Source: Auritidibacter ignavus (GTDB taxonomy: Bacteria; Actinomycetota; Actinomycetes; Actinomycetales; Micrococcaceae). Taken from it: a stretch of DNA of 36,286 nucleotides. Made by a program: the position numbers and the translations under genes. The notes below the pieces were generated by a model, which saw only the letters and a program-made list of their open reading frames with translations, was not told the origin of the DNA and searched no databases. The stretch is taken from positions 1-36,286 of the forward strand of contig NZ_RDQR01000027.1 of assembly GCF_003703835.1 (NCBI RefSeq), given 5' to 3'. Each line of letters opens with the position of its first letter. Position 1 is the stretch's first letter. Positions 8,928 through 18,000 of this stretch are shown piece after piece.

Positions 8928-9878
8928 ATGCCAGAACCGGTTGTTGCGATTGTCGGTCCGACGGCCACTGGAAAATCGGACCTGGCCTTAGACCTTGCTG
9001 TCGAATACTCTGAGGGTCCCGGGCCAGGGGCGGAGATTATCAATGCCGATTCGATGCAGTTTTACCCCGGCATGGATATCGGGACGGCTAAGGTTCCAGA
9101 GGCATCACGTCGTGGCATTGTGCATCACCTGATCGATATCCTCCCGCTTCATGCAGAAGCCTCCGTGGCCGAATTCCAGATCGGGGCGCGACGAGCCATC
9201 GAGACGATCCGGGCGGAACAGCCCGACGGCTCCGCCATGCCCATCTTGGTCGGTGGATCCGGGCTGTATGTGCGAGCAGCGCTGGACGACTTGGAATTTC
9301 CGCCGACAGACCCTGACCTCAGAGCACGGTTGACCCAAGAAGCTGAGGTGGTCGGAATCCAGGTGATGACCGAACGCCTGCGGTCGGTGGACCCGGACTC
9401 CGCCGCGCGACTAGACGATGACCGGCGCATTATTCGCGCCCTGGAAGTCCATGAGCTCACCGGCAGACCCTTTAGCTCCTACATGCCCCAACGTCGCTAT
9501 GCCGCGGGGATCCCGCCGGTGGTTCAGATTGGATTAAGGCTGAACCGGGTCCGGTTGCACCAACGGATTCGTGACCGGGTCCACGCCATGCTTGAACAAG
9601 GATGGCTGGAAGAAGTCCAACGGCTGGTAGCACAGGGTATCACCGACTCACCCACAGCATCCCGAGCTATCGGCTACCGCCAGCTTTTGGAGGTGTTGGA
9701 AGGACGGTTGCCTCTCGACGAGGCTGTCGAGAAAATCGTGATTGCCACCCGACAATTCGCCAAACGACAAGAAACGTGGTTTTCGGCCGACCCACGCGTG
9801 CACTGGATCAACGCCGACGCCCCGGACCGGCTACAGCAGGCCCACAAACTCATTGCCGTCGCACAGCAAAGGACCTGA
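8928..9878 (+). CDS. miaA: tRNA dimethylallyltransferase MiaA
   Basis: 316-residue enzyme that transfers the dimethylallyl group from DMAPP to N6 of A37 in tRNAs. The P-loop GPTATGKS is at residues 10-17. The substrate-binding block INADSMQFYPGMDIGTAK follows at about 41-58. Downstream are the GGSGLYVRA, DDRRIIRALEV and QFAKRQETWF motifs, all canonical. The ATG lies 14 bases after the miaB stop. The gene ends in TGA five bases before the next ATG, so the gene in the dapF slot is probably in the same operon. Confidence 0.97.
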   Translation: MPEPVVAIVGPTATGKSDLALDLAVEYSEGPGPGAEIINADSMQFYPGMDIGTAKVPEASRRGIVHHLIDILPLHAEASVAEFQIGARRAIETIRAEQPDGSAMPILVGGSGLYVRAALDDLEFPPTDPDLRARLTQEAEVVGIQVMTERLRSVDPDSAARLDDDRRIIRALEVHELTGRPFSSYMPQRRYAAGIPPVVQIGLRLNRVRLHQRIRDRVHAMLEQGWLEEVQRLVAQGITDSPTASRAIGYRQLLEVLEGRLPLDEAVEKIVIATRQFAKRQETWFSADPRVHWINADAPDRLQQAHKLIAVAQQRT

Positions 9879-9883
9879 TCATC

Positions 9884-10783
9884 ATGAACACCTCCCCGGC
9901 GTCACTGGGAGAGCTTTTGGGCCTGAAGGCCACGCGTTTCCAGAAACTCATGAGCGGATCCCTGGATTGGTTAGTCACGATCGGGCCCGAGCTGGCCCCC
10001 ATGGACCCCGATACCATCCGTGTGCTCACCCACCGCACCAAGGGGATCGGAGCAGCCGGAGTGGTGGGTCTTGCAGATCGTGATGATCACTGGGAGGTCA
10101 TCGGTTATGCCGCCGATGGACAGCAACTCGACGATCCCACCGAGGCCTTGCGCGTGGCAGCGGAGGTGATCACCGCTCATGGTGGCCAATCCACTCCGAG
10201 AGGTCTCACCCTGACCTGTCACCAAGGACCACGGCCTGGATCATATCAGCTGGACTCGCCCCAACCAGGCTGGTGGTCGGTGCGCACCCCTGACTGGAGT
10301 TTCGCTGATCCCGAGCAAGCCAGATCCCACGCGGTTGACGCCTTGGTGAAATGCGCGGGCCTACCGGATCCGCGACCGGGGCTAAGCATCCAATCCCACA
10401 ACAGACGGTTCGTCATTGTGGCCCTGGGATCAGAAGAAGAGTTCGAGGCGGCCTCCACCCAGTCACTGCCCGGCATTGAACCACCGACCCAAGAAGATCC
10501 GGTGGTGGGGCTGGTGCTGATGGCCGACCCGGTCGTCTCCAACGGGAAGGGCCAGTTGCGACTGAAACTCTCGCAACGACCCTCAGATATGCACACCGGG
10601 GCCACAGCGGCTGCAGCCGCCACAACCGCGGTGAAAACGTGGGCCCATTTACCCCACGAGATGCCTTGGCGAGTGCTAGCCGCCGGGACCGAATACTCCG
10701 TGCACTGCGCAACAGCCCCCGAAGGTAGTAACGGCCTGGACGTAGCCACCCCGGTCACCTGGCTCTTTGACGCGGTGCTGTAG
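9884..10783 (+). CDS. Degenerate DapF-like protein lacking catalytic residues
   Basis: 299-residue protein in the position normally held by dapF (diaminopimelate epimerase), directly after miaA. It can be aligned by eye to DapF along its whole length, but the active site is gone. The N-terminal NDF block is replaced by GSLDWLV (25-31). GIGGDG has become GIGAAG (54-59). The first catalytic Cys loop CGNG has become PTEA before LRV (Pro85 at the Cys place). The N-P-H block reads SHNRRFVIVAL (171 onward). The second Cys motif CGTGA has become MHTGA (Met236 at the Cys place). The frame is open throughout, spacing to miaA is 5 bases and composition resembles its neighbours, so it looks maintained rather than decaying. 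Racemisation by the two-cysteine mechanism is not expected. The present function is unknown. Homology to DapF is inferred from motif order and synteny. Confidence 0.75.
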   Translation: MNTSPASLGELLGLKATRFQKLMSGSLDWLVTIGPELAPMDPDTIRVLTHRTKGIGAAGVVGLADRDDHWEVIGYAADGQQLDDPTEALRVAAEVITAHGGQSTPRGLTLTCHQGPRPGSYQLDSPQPGWWSVRTPDWSFADPEQARSHAVDALVKCAGLPDPRPGLSIQSHNRRFVIVALGSEEEFEAASTQSLPGIEPPTQEDPVVGLVLMADPVVSNGKGQLRLKLSQRPSDMHTGATAAAAATTAVKTWAHLPHEMPWRVLAAGTEYSVHCATAPEGSNGLDVATPVTWLFDAVL

Positions 10784-10785
10784 GG

Positions 10786-11409
10786 TTACTGCGCGCGATG
10801 AATGTGCAAAATCCGGAATCCCTTGACCGTGGCGTGACGCTGTGCGGTAAATTCTCCGGGCCCATGGTTCTGAAGCATCGTTGCAATCCAGGGCAACAGT
10901 GAATCCGCGCCGAGCTTCTTGGCCACCACCAGCCACGCGTGCCCGCCGGGACGCAAACGCGGTAACCACCGTTGCAAAATTTCGTGCAACACTGCTTTAC
11001 CCACGCGGATCGGAGGATTGGACCAGATCAGATCAAATCCAGGTTCGGGATCCAGCTCGTCCGGGGCCCAGACGCTGATCTGCTCCAGACCCAATGCTCG
11101 GGCATTCTCCACGGTCAACTCCCGGGCGCGCTCATTGACCTCCACTGCACAAACCTCGGCCTCGGGGGACAACAGCGCCATGGACAAGGCTAGTGGCCCC
11201 CAGCCGCTGCCGATATCGAGAAAACGTCCAGTCGGCGGGGGAGCGGGCACCGTATCGAGTAGAACGCGCGTGCCACGGTCCAATTCGTCGTGGGAGAACA
11301 CGCCGGCAGCTGAAAAAACCTCGCGCTCGGCCCCAGCCAACGGCACGGTGATGCGGTGTCGACGCTGGTCACCGGCCGGAGTCGCGGAAAAATAATGTGC
11401 TGAGTCCAC
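10786..11409 (-). CDS. Class I SAM-dependent methyltransferase, RsmC/RlmG-like
   Basis: 207-residue methyltransferase of the small-methyltransferase (MTS) type. It has a SAM-binding GRFLDIGSGWGPLAL loop at about 61-75, an acidic ribose-contacting CAVEVNERA segment, and a catalytic SNPPIR motif, which is typical of N2-guanine or N6-adenine methylation of RNA. A GKAVLHEIL segment follows. The closest functional relatives are the C-terminal domains of 16S rRNA G1207 (RsmC) and 23S rRNA G1835 (RlmG) enzymes. The exact target cannot be read from the sequence. Translation starts at GTG 11409. It is convergent with the DapF-like gene (stops 2 bases apart) and divergent from hflX, an arrangement common in Micrococcaceae. 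Confidence 0.85.
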   Translation of the reverse strand: MDSAHYFSATPAGDQRRHRITVPLAGAEREVFSAAGVFSHDELDRGTRVLLDTVPAPPPTGRFLDIGSGWGPLALSMALLSPEAEVCAVEVNERARELTVENARALGLEQISVWAPDELDPEPGFDLIWSNPPIRVGKAVLHEILQRWLPRLRPGGHAWLVVAKKLGADSLLPWIATMLQNHGPGEFTAQRHATVKGFRILHIHRAQ

Positions 11410-11501
11410 GGTCTCTCAGTGTAGCGGTAGGGGCTAAATGTGACAGAATAGAAGAATTACGCATCCCCGGGATGCTTGATGACGAGAACCCCAAGGAGAC
11501 C

Positions 11502-13061
11502 ATGACCGATTCCGATCGGAACACCACCACCGCTCAGCACGGCAAGGATGCCGCCCAGCGGATGATCGAGCGCATTCTCGCGCACGAAAATCAACAGACA
11601 GAAGTCAGCCATGACCCGCAGCCAGACAACGCGCGCTGGGACGGCGGGACCGCTCAAGCGTTGCATCAGGGCGAGACCACTCACACGGACTTTGATGGCG
11701 ATCAATTTGACCTCGAAGAACGTCGCGCACTACGGCGTGTGACTGGGCTGTCGACCGAACTGGAAGATATTACCGAGGTCGAATATCGTCAAGTTCGGCT
11801 CGAGCAAGTGGTGCTGGCCGGACTGTGGACCGAGGGAACCGCGGCTGAGGCGGAGTATTCGCTACGAGAACTCGCCGCCCTAGCTGAGACTGCTGGCTCC
11901 ACGGTGCTTGATGGCCTGATCCAACGCCGCCACGCCCAGGACCCAGCAACCTTTCTCGGCAAAGGCAAGGCCCAAGAACTGGCGACAGTCGTGGCTGAAA
12001 CCGGTGCCGATACCGTAGTGATCGACTCCGAGCTGGCCCCGTCACAGCGCCGGGCGCTCGAGGATGTCGTCGGGGTTAAGGTCATTGACCGCACCGCACT
12101 GATTTTGGATATTTTCGCCCAACACGCCAAGTCCAAGGAAGGTAAAGCCCAGGTCGAACTTGCCCAACTCGAATACCTCCTCCCGCGTCTTCGCGGTTGG
12201 GGCGAGTCGATGTCCCGGCAGGCCGGTGGTCGTGCCGCATCCGGTGAAGGGATCGGCTCCCGTGGTCCCGGTGAAACCAAGATCGAGTTGGACCGTCGCC
12301 GCATTCGCGACCGGATGGCTAAACTACGGCGTGAAATCAAAGCCATGAAACCTGCCCGGGACACCAAGCGTGCCCGCCGGCAAGCCCGCCGGGTGCCCTC
12401 AGTGGCCATCGCCGGCTACACCAATGCTGGTAAATCCTCCTTGCTCAACCGACTCACCCGCGCCGGTGTTCTGGTCGAAAATGCCCTGTTTGCAACCCTA
12501 GACCCCACCGTACGGCAGGCCGAAACTCCCGATGGCATCGGCTACACCCTCTCAGACACCGTCGGGTTTGTCCGGCAATTACCCACCCAACTGGTGGAGG
12601 CCTTCCGATCGACGCTGGAAGAAGTCGCCGACGCGGACCTGATGCTACACGTGGTGGATGCTTCTCACCCGGACCCGTTTGGTCAGATTGAGGCAGTCCG
12701 CACGGTTCTGAACGACACCGAGGTCGCCGGCGTGGACGAGCAGATCGTGTTCAACAAAGCAGATCTGGCTGATCCTCTCGTTTTAGCAGAGTTGACTCGC
12801 AAATATCCCGACGCCATGGTGGTCTCAGCTGCCACCGGCGAAGGGATTGATCAATTGCAACACCGCATCGCCGCACGCATCCCGCGTCCCAACGTCGAAT
12901 TGAATCTGGTCGTTCCCTACACCGATGGCGCAGTCGTCTCCCGGCTACATTCGCCCGATACTGAAATTCTGCACGAGTCCTATCAGGAAGATGGCACCGC
13001 GCTTCGGGTGCTGGTTCGCCCCGAAGATGTGGAGGATTTGCGGGACTATGTCCACGACTAA
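11502..13061 (+). CDS. hflX: Ribosome-associated GTPase HflX
   Basis: 519-residue GTPase of the Obg-HflX superfamily. HflX binds the 50S subunit and splits stalled ribosomes under heat or antibiotic stress. The N-terminal HflX domain includes LDGLIQRRHAQDPATFLGKGK and a glycine-rich SRQAGGRAASGEGIGSRGPGE linker. The G domain has G1 GYTNAGKS at 305-312, G3 DTVGF and G4 NKAD. The first 60 residues are a polar extension. I chose ATG 11502, preceded by AAGGAG at 11493-11498, though the 3-base spacing is short. In-frame starts further upstream (11472, 11397) have no ribosome binding site. The 3' end overlaps the helicase gene by 14 bases. Confidence 0.94.
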   Translation: MTDSDRNTTTAQHGKDAAQRMIERILAHENQQTEVSHDPQPDNARWDGGTAQALHQGETTHTDFDGDQFDLEERRALRRVTGLSTELEDITEVEYRQVRLEQVVLAGLWTEGTAAEAEYSLRELAALAETAGSTVLDGLIQRRHAQDPATFLGKGKAQELATVVAETGADTVVIDSELAPSQRRALEDVVGVKVIDRTALILDIFAQHAKSKEGKAQVELAQLEYLLPRLRGWGESMSRQAGGRAASGEGIGSRGPGETKIELDRRRIRDRMAKLRREIKAMKPARDTKRARRQARRVPSVAIAGYTNAGKSSLLNRLTRAGVLVENALFATLDPTVRQAETPDGIGYTLSDTVGFVRQLPTQLVEAFRSTLEEVADADLMLHVVDASHPDPFGQIEAVRTVLNDTEVAGVDEQIVFNKADLADPLVLAELTRKYPDAMVVSAATGEGIDQLQHRIAARIPRPNVELNLVVPYTDGAVVSRLHSPDTEILHESYQEDGTALRVLVRPEDVEDLRDYVHD

Positions 13062-15129
13062 CCGGCTCGATACCCAGCCCGTCACGCAGGCCGACCATCA
13101 GGTCATTGACTGGCTGCACCATGTCGTTGAATCTCTGGGAGGTACGCGGCGGGTCGGTCAAGAAGCTATGGCTCTGGCCGTCTCACGAGCCCTGGAAAAC
13201 CAACGCCACCTGCTGGTGCAGGCCGGTACCGGCACCGGGAAATCACTGGCATATCTGATCCCGGCTCTTCAACGCGCCCAGACCAGTGACCGGCCGGTGA
13301 TTATTGCCACGGCGACGTTGGCTCTGCAGGCCCAGATTGTAGCCAAAGATGGCCCTCGGGCCGTCGAGGCACTCGCTAAGCACACCGAGAGCACACCCAA
13401 AGTGGCCTTGTTGAAAGGTCGGGCCAACTACCTGTGCAAGAACCGTCTGCACGGGGGGCTGGCCAGCGAAATGAGCACGCCTCCTTTGGTGGATGAGACC
13501 CAATTCGCGGCCGCCGGTGCCATGGCGGAGACGTCTTCTCGACTCGGGACCGAGGTGATGCGTCTGCGCGAATGGGCTGAGACAACCGACACCGGTGATC
13601 GCGATGAACTGACCCCGGGTGTCTCCGACGACGCGTGGTGTCAAGTATCTGTCACCGCACGTGAATGCATCGGCTCGTCGTGCCCGTTCGTTGAAGAGTG
13701 TTTTTCCGAGCTTGCTCGTCACGAAGCCGAAGAAGCCGACATTGTGGTCACCAACCACGCTATGCTGGCCATTGCCGCCTTCGAAGGGATTCAGGTGCTT
13801 CCCTCCTCAGAAGCCGTCATCATCGATGAGGGCCACGAGTTTGTCGACCGGGTCACATCGGCGGTGACCGGGCAACTCTCGGCATCGCTGATTACCTCGG
13901 TGGCGAACAGCGCTCAGCGGGATGCAGGATTGAGCGTCACCGACCTGAAAGCTGCGGCCTCCAGCGTTGAGGATGCCTTTATCAACGCCGAGTCCGGTCT
14001 GCTCACACCTGGCCTCAACCAGGTTCAAGAACTGGCCATCGAATCGGTCCGGAGTGCCACGCGCACTCTGCTCAGCGAGCTGAAAGACTCTAACACCGCG
14101 TCCAGTTCGGCACAATCCGCTGACGAGACCGCATCCCAGGCGCATCTCGTCCGGGCGCGACTCCAAGAGATCTTGGACGTCTGTGAGCGCATCCTCGACC
14201 AACCGACTGAGGAAGATTCTGTCCCGTGGGTGGTCTGGGCCACCAGACCTCAACAATTTACCCCGGGCACCGGGTGGCACCCGATTGACGAACACGTAGC
14301 ACCCACCCTGTATGTGGCCCCGCTATCAGTCGCTGGCACACTGCGTCATCACCTCCTAGAAGAGAAGACTTGCGTGCTGACCTCAGCCACGCTGAGCATC
14401 GGGGGACGATTCGACGAAGTCGCCGGAGACCTGGGTCTAGCAGGGACAGGGGCTCCCCCCTACACCACGTTGGATGTCGGCAGTCCGTTCAACTACCCGA
14501 GCCAAGGTATTCTGTATGCGGCCAAAGATCTGCCCGCTCCGTCGTTCAGCCTGGCAGAGCGGACCGCGGACCGTCTCGAATCATTGCTCCGGGCTTCACA
14601 GGGTGGCGCACTGTGTTTGTTCTCCTCCCGACGGGCCGCCGAAGACGCCGCTGCGGAAATGCGCCAACGCCTCGGCGATAAGTTCCCTATTTCATGCCAA
14701 GGCGAGGCCACACTGTCCAGTCTCGTGACCGAGTTTGCTGCCGATGAGCAGCTGAGCCTCTTCGGCACGCTGTCGCTGTGGCAGGGCATTGACGTTCCGG
14801 GGCGGTCATTACGTTTGGTCACTATCGATCGCATCCCCTTCCCACGTCCTAACGACCCGCTGACCCGGGCCAGGACACAGTGGGTCGTCCAGCACGGGGG
14901 TAACGGGTTCATGAAGGTCTCGGCTACACACGCGGCCGTACGTTTAGCTCAGGGCGTCGGCCGGCTGATTCGTTCCACCCAGGACAAAGGTGTGGTAGCC
15001 ATTCTCGACCCTCGGATCGTCACCGCCCGATATGGTTCCTTCCTGCTGAAATCCCTTCCTGATTTTTATCGAACTGTTGACGAGGAACTTGTCACACATG
15101 CCCTGAATCGGCTGGCAAATCTGGCATAA
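13048..15129 (+). CDS. DinG/XPD-like ATP-dependent DNA helicase
   Basis: 693-residue superfamily 2 helicase of the DinG/YoaA type. Walker A is AGTGTGKS at 59-66 and the DEAH box is DEGH at 260-263. Cysteines between these motifs (LCKNR; CQVSVTARECIGSSCPFVEEC) are spaced like the four ligands of the XPD iron-sulfur cluster. C-terminal helicase motifs include FSSRRAAEDAA, LWQGIDVPG and QGVGRLIRS. The start is ATG 13048 inside hflX, with GGAGG at 13031-13035. A longer open frame to 12925 overlaps hflX extensively and is unlikely. DinG relatives unwind D-loops, R-loops and forked DNA in repair. Coupling to hflX is usual in this group. Confidence 0.93.
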   Translation: MSTTNRLDTQPVTQADHQVIDWLHHVVESLGGTRRVGQEAMALAVSRALENQRHLLVQAGTGTGKSLAYLIPALQRAQTSDRPVIIATATLALQAQIVAKDGPRAVEALAKHTESTPKVALLKGRANYLCKNRLHGGLASEMSTPPLVDETQFAAAGAMAETSSRLGTEVMRLREWAETTDTGDRDELTPGVSDDAWCQVSVTARECIGSSCPFVEECFSELARHEAEEADIVVTNHAMLAIAAFEGIQVLPSSEAVIIDEGHEFVDRVTSAVTGQLSASLITSVANSAQRDAGLSVTDLKAAASSVEDAFINAESGLLTPGLNQVQELAIESVRSATRTLLSELKDSNTASSSAQSADETASQAHLVRARLQEILDVCERILDQPTEEDSVPWVVWATRPQQFTPGTGWHPIDEHVAPTLYVAPLSVAGTLRHHLLEEKTCVLTSATLSIGGRFDEVAGDLGLAGTGAPPYTTLDVGSPFNYPSQGILYAAKDLPAPSFSLAERTADRLESLLRASQGGALCLFSSRRAAEDAAAEMRQRLGDKFPISCQGEATLSSLVTEFAADEQLSLFGTLSLWQGIDVPGRSLRLVTIDRIPFPRPNDPLTRARTQWVVQHGGNGFMKVSATHAAVRLAQGVGRLIRSTQDKGVVAILDPRIVTARYGSFLLKSLPDFYRTVDEELVTHALNRLANLA

Positions 15130-15250
15130 AGCGGTCAGACCTGAGATGTTGTGTGTAAGGGTCTGCCCATGTGCCATGCCGGAACCGATCCCGGAGTCGC
15201 AGATGGTGGGGCCTCATCACATCACTACCGGGTAGAAAGGGGGACACATC

Positions 15251-16888
15251 ATGTCATCTGGTACGCCGCAATCGGGACATACCGGTGTCGAACAGTCCGA
15301 CAAAAAATCCCAACGGCGCCAACGCGACGAGGAAGTAGCCCGCGAAGAAACCAGAATCGTTCGGAGCAATCTCTACGAAGCGCTCCAAGCACGCAACGAT
15401 GACTCGATTCTGGCGCACTTGAGTATGAAACCCCTCTGGTTCGTGCTCGCCTTCGTGGCTATGGGCGTAGTGTTGTTCATGCCGACTCCCGATGGGCTCT
15501 CCATCGCCGGGCAACGAGCACTGGCGATCTTGGTGTTCGCGGTGATCATGTGGGTCACCGAAGCCGTCTCCTACCCGGTCAGCTCCGTGATGATTCTCGG
15601 ACTGATCGCTTTACTGATCGGTTTCTCACCAGAGTTAGACCCCGAGACCGGGGCGGAGCTGGAGGAGCTCTACGGCACTGGTGGTGGCTTAAGTTTTGGG
15701 CTTCACGGCTTTTCTACCTCCGCCTTGGCCCTGGTGGCCGCCGCCCTCGCGCTGGCTGCCGCCATGCAAGCAACCGGGCTACACAAACGCCTGGCGTTCT
15801 ATATCCTGAAGTTTGCTGGTGAAAAAGTCAGCCACATCCTCGTTGGGGCGATCGTCATCTCGATCATCTTGGCATTCTTCGTCCCCTCCGCGACCGCTCG
15901 TGCCGGTGCGGTCGTACCGATTCTGATCGGCATGGTGGTGGCCTTTGGACTGCCGGTGCAGTCCAAACTCGGTGCTTTGCTGATCATCACCGCCGCCAAT
16001 GCGGTCTCGATTTGGAACGTCGGCATCAAGACCGCAGCCGCCCAGAACCAGGTAGCTGTTGGATTCATCGAAGGAGAATACGGTGCAACGATCTCATGGC
16101 CGGAATGGTTCGCCTACGCCGCCCCGTGGTCCGTGCTGATGTCCGTGGCGTTGTACTTTGTGATGCGCTGGGTCATCAAACCCGAAACCAAAGAACTCTC
16201 CGGCGGGAAGAAAGTCGTTGCCGACGGTCTGAACGAGATGGGCAAGATGACCGGTCGCGAGATTCGACTGACCATCATTGCCGTGGTGATGTTGGCGCTA
16301 TGGGCTACTGAAGGAGTCATTCACGACCTCGACTCCTCGACGATTACCATCCTAGGTATTGCGATCATGCTGATCCCGCGGGTCGGCGTGATCTCCTGGA
16401 AATCACTGGAAAAAATGGTCAACTGGGGGACCCTGGTGGTCTTTGCTATCGGTATTTCCTTGGGGAACCTGTTGCTCCAGACCAATGCAGCCGCCTGGCT
16501 GTCGGATGCGATTTTCTCCCATATCGGACTGGCAGAAATGCCATTGTTGGCCACGATCGCCCTCGTAGCAGCCTTCAATATCTTGATTCATCTGGGGTTC
16601 GCCTCGGCTACTGCACTGGCCTCGGCCCTGATCCCGGTCTTCATTGCACTGGCCGGTTCGATCCCCGGGCTACCGAACGAAGGTCTTGGTTTTGTGCTGA
16701 TTCAGCAGTTCGTGATCAGCTTCGGCTTCATCCTGCCCATCTCGGCACCACAGAACATGTTGGCCTACGGTACCGGCGCGTTTACCTCGAAACAGTTCAT
16801 CAAGGCCGGTATCCCGTTGACCATCGTGGGCTACCTGCTGATTCTGCTATTCTCGGCCACCTATTGGCAGTGGATCGGGCTGATTTAG
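15251..16888 (+). CDS. DASS (SLC13) family anion/carboxylate symporter
   Basis: 545-residue membrane protein of the divalent anion:Na+ symporter family. After a polar N-terminus of about 65 residues, including a basic QSDKKSQRRQRDEE stretch, there are about 11-13 hydrophobic segments. The two family hairpin motifs are visible: PSATARAGAVVPI in the first half and SFGFILPISAPQNM in the second. Members import C4-dicarboxylates, citrate, 2-oxoglutarate or sulfate. The motif type is closer to the CitT/TtdT carboxylate branch than to sulfate transporters, but the substrate is not determined. The start at 15251 is preceded by AAAGGGGG at about 15237-15244. It lies alone between the helicase and lexA and is convergent with lexA. 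Confidence 0.87.
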   Translation: MSSGTPQSGHTGVEQSDKKSQRRQRDEEVAREETRIVRSNLYEALQARNDDSILAHLSMKPLWFVLAFVAMGVVLFMPTPDGLSIAGQRALAILVFAVIMWVTEAVSYPVSSVMILGLIALLIGFSPELDPETGAELEELYGTGGGLSFGLHGFSTSALALVAAALALAAAMQATGLHKRLAFYILKFAGEKVSHILVGAIVISIILAFFVPSATARAGAVVPILIGMVVAFGLPVQSKLGALLIITAANAVSIWNVGIKTAAAQNQVAVGFIEGEYGATISWPEWFAYAAPWSVLMSVALYFVMRWVIKPETKELSGGKKVVADGLNEMGKMTGREIRLTIIAVVMLALWATEGVIHDLDSSTITILGIAIMLIPRVGVISWKSLEKMVNWGTLVVFAIGISLGNLLLQTNAAAWLSDAIFSHIGLAEMPLLATIALVAAFNILIHLGFASATALASALIPVFIALAGSIPGLPNEGLGFVLIQQFVISFGFILPISAPQNMLAYGTGAFTSKQFIKAGIPLTIVGYLLILLFSATYWQWIGLI

Positions 16889-16927
16889 GTCTTCCGCTAG
16901 AGCCAGCCGCCCCGATAATAAGGACAA

Positions 16928-16980
16928 ACCATCGCAGGTGCGACAGAACCCGTTGGTGGTCCTGTCGCACCTGCGATGGT
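16928..16980. terminator. Bidirectional terminator between the DASS transporter gene and lexA
   Basis: A perfect 19-bp inverted repeat: the left arm at 16928-16946 begins ACCATCGCAGG, and the right arm at 16962-16980 is its exact complement. A 15-base loop lies between. It sits between convergent genes, 40 bases after one stop and 26 before the other. Read on the minus strand the stem is followed by a T-rich run. On the plus strand there is none. Confidence 0.8.
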
Positions 16981-17005
16981 CAAGCGGTGGTTCGGCTGAT
17001 ACAGG

Positions 17006-17755
17006 CTATACCGAGCGCAAGACCGAGACGACTTTGCCCATAATGGTGGCGTGATCACCGAGGATGGGTTCATAGTTGGTGTTTTGAGGCAGCAACCAGG
17101 TGTGACCATCCCGTTGCCGGAAAGTCTTGACAGTGGCTTCGTCGTCGAGCAAGGCAGCGACAATTTCGCCGTTATCGGCGGTATTCTGTTGGCGGATCAC
17201 GACCCAATCGCCGTCACAAATCGCAGCGTCAATCATGGAGTCACCGCGCACCTTGAGCATGAACAATTCACCCTCGCCCGTGAGCTGTTTCGGAAGCATC
17301 ATGTAGTCTTCGACCTGCTGGTCGGCAAGAATCGGCCCACCGGCAGCAATACGGCCCACTAGTGGCACCGCCACGGCTTCGGCTGGTCCCATATTCATGC
17401 GAGTATGCAGGGCCATCATTTCCGCGGCATTCATCGGAACTTCTGGAGCCATGTCGTGCTCATTGTCGGTGTCAGTTATCAGATAGCCGTACTCATCTCT
17501 GAGGACTTCGATACCGCGTGGAATGTGCGGATCGCGTCGGATATAGCCATACTCGGTCAACTTCTTCAGCTGATAAGTCACCGAGGACAATGACTGTAGA
17601 TGGCACCCGGTACCAATCTCTCGCATTGACGGCGGGTAGCCCCTCTCGGTGATGGATGCCCGCAAAAAGTTCAGTACCTGGCGCTGGCGCCCACTGAGTT
17701 TTGGAACGTGCTCCGCTGGGGTCGTGGACTCAGCAGAGTCCATTTGCTCGCTCAT
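17006..17755 (-). CDS. lexA: LexA repressor
   Basis: 249-residue SOS master repressor. The winged helix-turn-helix DNA-binding domain is at about 18-83 ([24 protein letters not shown]). The self-cleavage site Ala138-Gly139 lies in GRIAAGG. The serine-lysine dyad is Ser173 (GDSM) and Lys210 (EATVKTF) in the peptidase S24 domain. The linker (84-130) is longer than in E. coli, as is usual for actinobacteria. It is divergent from the LysM gene, with candidate LexA half-boxes between them, so autoregulation is expected. The gene is convergent with the DASS transporter gene across a strong hairpin. Confidence 0.97.
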   Translation of the reverse strand: MSEQMDSAESTTPAEHVPKLSGRQRQVLNFLRASITERGYPPSMREIGTGCHLQSLSSVTYQLKKLTEYGYIRRDPHIPRGIEVLRDEYGYLITDTDNEHDMAPEVPMNAAEMMALHTRMNMGPAEAVAVPLVGRIAAGGPILADQQVEDYMMLPKQLTGEGELFMLKVRGDSMIDAAICDGDWVVIRQQNTADNGEIVAALLDDEATVKTFRQRDGHTWLLPQNTNYEPILGDHATIMGKVVSVLRSV

Positions 17756-17874
17756 CTAGGTCCTCCGTTCTAAAAATGTCCGTGCCCTCTGATGAACTAG
17801 CACCATGAGCCTCGAACGGATTTTTCCGATAACTGGTGGCCGTTGCTGAAATTCTATCGGATTACCGAACAGAT

Positions 17875-17890
17875 TCATAGTTGTGTTCGA
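17875..17890. promoter_or_regulatory. Candidate LexA box in the lexA/LysM divergent region
   Basis: TCATAGTTGTGTTCGA has a perfect right half TGTTCGA and a weak left half relative to TCGAAC-N4-GTTCGA. It lies 120 bp from the lexA start and 110 bp from the LysM start, where it could act on both divergent genes. Confidence 0.45.
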
Positions 17891-17907
17891 GAGATTCATT
17901 GCATCGT

Positions 17908-17923
17908 TCGAACAAGCATGTTA
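17908..17923. promoter_or_regulatory. Second partial LexA-like box
   Basis: TCGAACAAGCATGTTA has a perfect left half TCGAACA, but the right half is poor and displaced by two bases. It lies 18 bases from the site at 17875-17890. It may be a low-affinity second site or chance. Confidence 0.3.
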
Positions 17924-18000
17924 GAAAAGATGTACTAGCAATTGTGTCGGCAAGAACACGTGGATTCGTACTGATTTTGCACGATGAGATAGGGAAGATC

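Noticed and set aside
9602-9883. N-terminal extension of the DapF-like frame to 9602
   Set aside because: It overlaps the conserved end of miaA in another frame and has no ribosome binding site; ATG 9884 is five bases after the miaA stop and gives the DapF-like start.
12925-13047. Longer start for the DinG-like helicase
   Set aside because: The extra 41 codons overlap the C-terminus of hflX and have no homology; ATG 13048 gives the family N-terminus.
15136-15165. CAGACC/GGTCTG inverted repeat after the helicase gene as a terminator
   Set aside because: Only 6 pairs with an 18-base loop and no T-run; too weak to call.
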